A stretch of DNA of 64,000 nucleotides from assembly GCF_900215605.1 (NCBI RefSeq), contig NZ_OBEL01000001.1, forward strand, positions 1,957,435 to 2,021,434, given 5' to 3'. Shown in pieces: positions 63,549 through 64,000 of the stretch (position 1 is its first letter; the number at the start of each line of letters is the position of its first letter). The position numbers and the translations under genes are program-made. The notes below the pieces were generated by a model. It was not told the origin of the DNA. It saw only the letters and a program-made list of their open reading frames with translations, and searched no databases. This DNA comes from Cohaesibacter gelatinilyticus. Lineage in GTDB: Bacteria; Pseudomonadota; Alphaproteobacteria; Rhizobiales; Cohaesibacteraceae.

Positions 63549-64000
63549 ATGTCAGGAATTACTCTTTCAGCAGGTGTACGTGAGAACCTGCTCTCATTGC
63601 AAAACACCGCAAGCTTGATGTCACAGACTGCAAACCGTCTGTCCACCGGCAAGAAGGTCAACTCTGCACTGGACAATCCAAACAATTTCTTCACGTCACA
63701 AGGTCTCAGCACACGGGCAAATGAGCTGGGCAACCTTTTGGACAATATCGGCAATGCAACCAAAACTCTGGAAGCAGCCGACAATGGTATCAAAGCCATC
63801 ACCAAGCTGGTTGAAAGTGCACAATCCACTGTTCGTCAGGCCCAGCAGGCCAACAGCAGTTCCAAGGGCACGCACATTCAGTCAGGCGCCGGCATCGATA
63901 CAACTGGTGTGACCGGCACAAGCACCAAAGATCGTGCTGAAAAGCAGAGCCTTGATAATCTGGGCTTCTCCGCTGGTACCAACTCCAATCTGGTGATTAC
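63549..64000 (+). CDS. Flagellin, N-terminal part (cut by window end)
   Basis: The first 150 codons of a flagellin are open to the window end. The N-terminal D0/D1 helix has the classical features: SLQNTASLMSQTANRLSTGK and KVNSALDNPNNFFTSQGL, followed by ADNGIKAITKLVESAQSTV. The start follows a GGGG site closely. Serine- and threonine-rich sequence after residue 100 is where glycans would be attached. The C-terminus is not in the window. Confidence 0.95.
   Translation, partial: MSGITLSAGVRENLLSLQNTASLMSQTANRLSTGKKVNSALDNPNNFFTSQGLSTRANELGNLLDNIGNATKTLEAADNGIKAITKLVESAQSTVRQAQQANSSSKGTHIQSGAGIDTTGVTGTSTKDRAEKQSLDNLGFSAGTNSNLVI

Overview
The window looks like a chromosomal segment of a flagellated, probably marine alphaproteobacterium of the Hyphomicrobiales type. 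The evidence is lineage-typical genes (cckA, fliX, motE, a DUF6468 flagellar gene next to fliM, an alphaproteobacterial DksA variant) together with CtrA-type boxes (TTAA-N7-TTAA) and -24/-12 (sigma-54) promoters in front of flagellar operons. The genus is not determined. No tRNA, rRNA, CRISPR array, insertion sequence or prophage was seen.

Region 1 (1-8230) is a catabolic locus. A DeoR-type regulator and a three-part TRAP transporter are on the minus strand. Two flavoproteins resembling anaerobic glycerol-3-phosphate dehydrogenase subunits and an FGGY kinase are divergent on the plus strand. The kinase lacks the arginine that binds glycerol in GlpK, so the substrate is probably a relative of glycerol.

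Region 2 (8229-16490) is a C-P lyase phosphonate operon in the order phnG-H-I-J-K-L, a DUF1045 gene, phnM, phnN. A divergent phnF regulator lies upstream, and two palindromes sit in the shared promoter region. No phosphonate transporter is present here.

Region 3 (16514-25540) holds metabolic genes: an acyl-CoA synthetase, a CBS-domain protein, psuK-psuG for pseudouridine breakdown, mmsA with a divergent LysR regulator, a FetB-like permease without its ATPase, and a membrane-anchored FGE-like protein that lacks the catalytic cysteines.

Region 4 (25788-48601) is CckA followed by a large flagellar cluster: flhB-fliR-fliQ-fliE-flgC-flgB, fliO-fliP, a 1278-residue exported repeat protein, motE-DUF6468-fliM-fliL, flgF-flgG-flgA-flgH, dksA, fliX, and flgI-flgJ-flgN. 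Downstream of flgH are four consecutive hairpins that each show a GCTCCC loop. This is a candidate small RNA. Its loops are complementary to two GGGAGCA sites in the 5' leader of the flgF-flgH operon.

Region 5 (48615-62643) starts 13 bases after flgN and ends shortly before a flagellin gene (63549 to the window end, cut off). It encodes a probable GDP-heptose route (gmhA, an hddA-like kinase fused to CBS domains, gmhB, an hddC-like transferase). It also carries a NeuB-type synthase fused to a sugar-isomerase barrel, a CMP-sugar synthetase, a class III aminotransferase, a VOC protein, two methyltransferases, a second isomerase, two SDRs and a TPR glycosyltransferase-like protein. The most likely role is making and attaching an unusual sugar to flagellin. 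The canonical first steps of legionaminic and pseudaminic acid synthesis are missing, so the product may be new.
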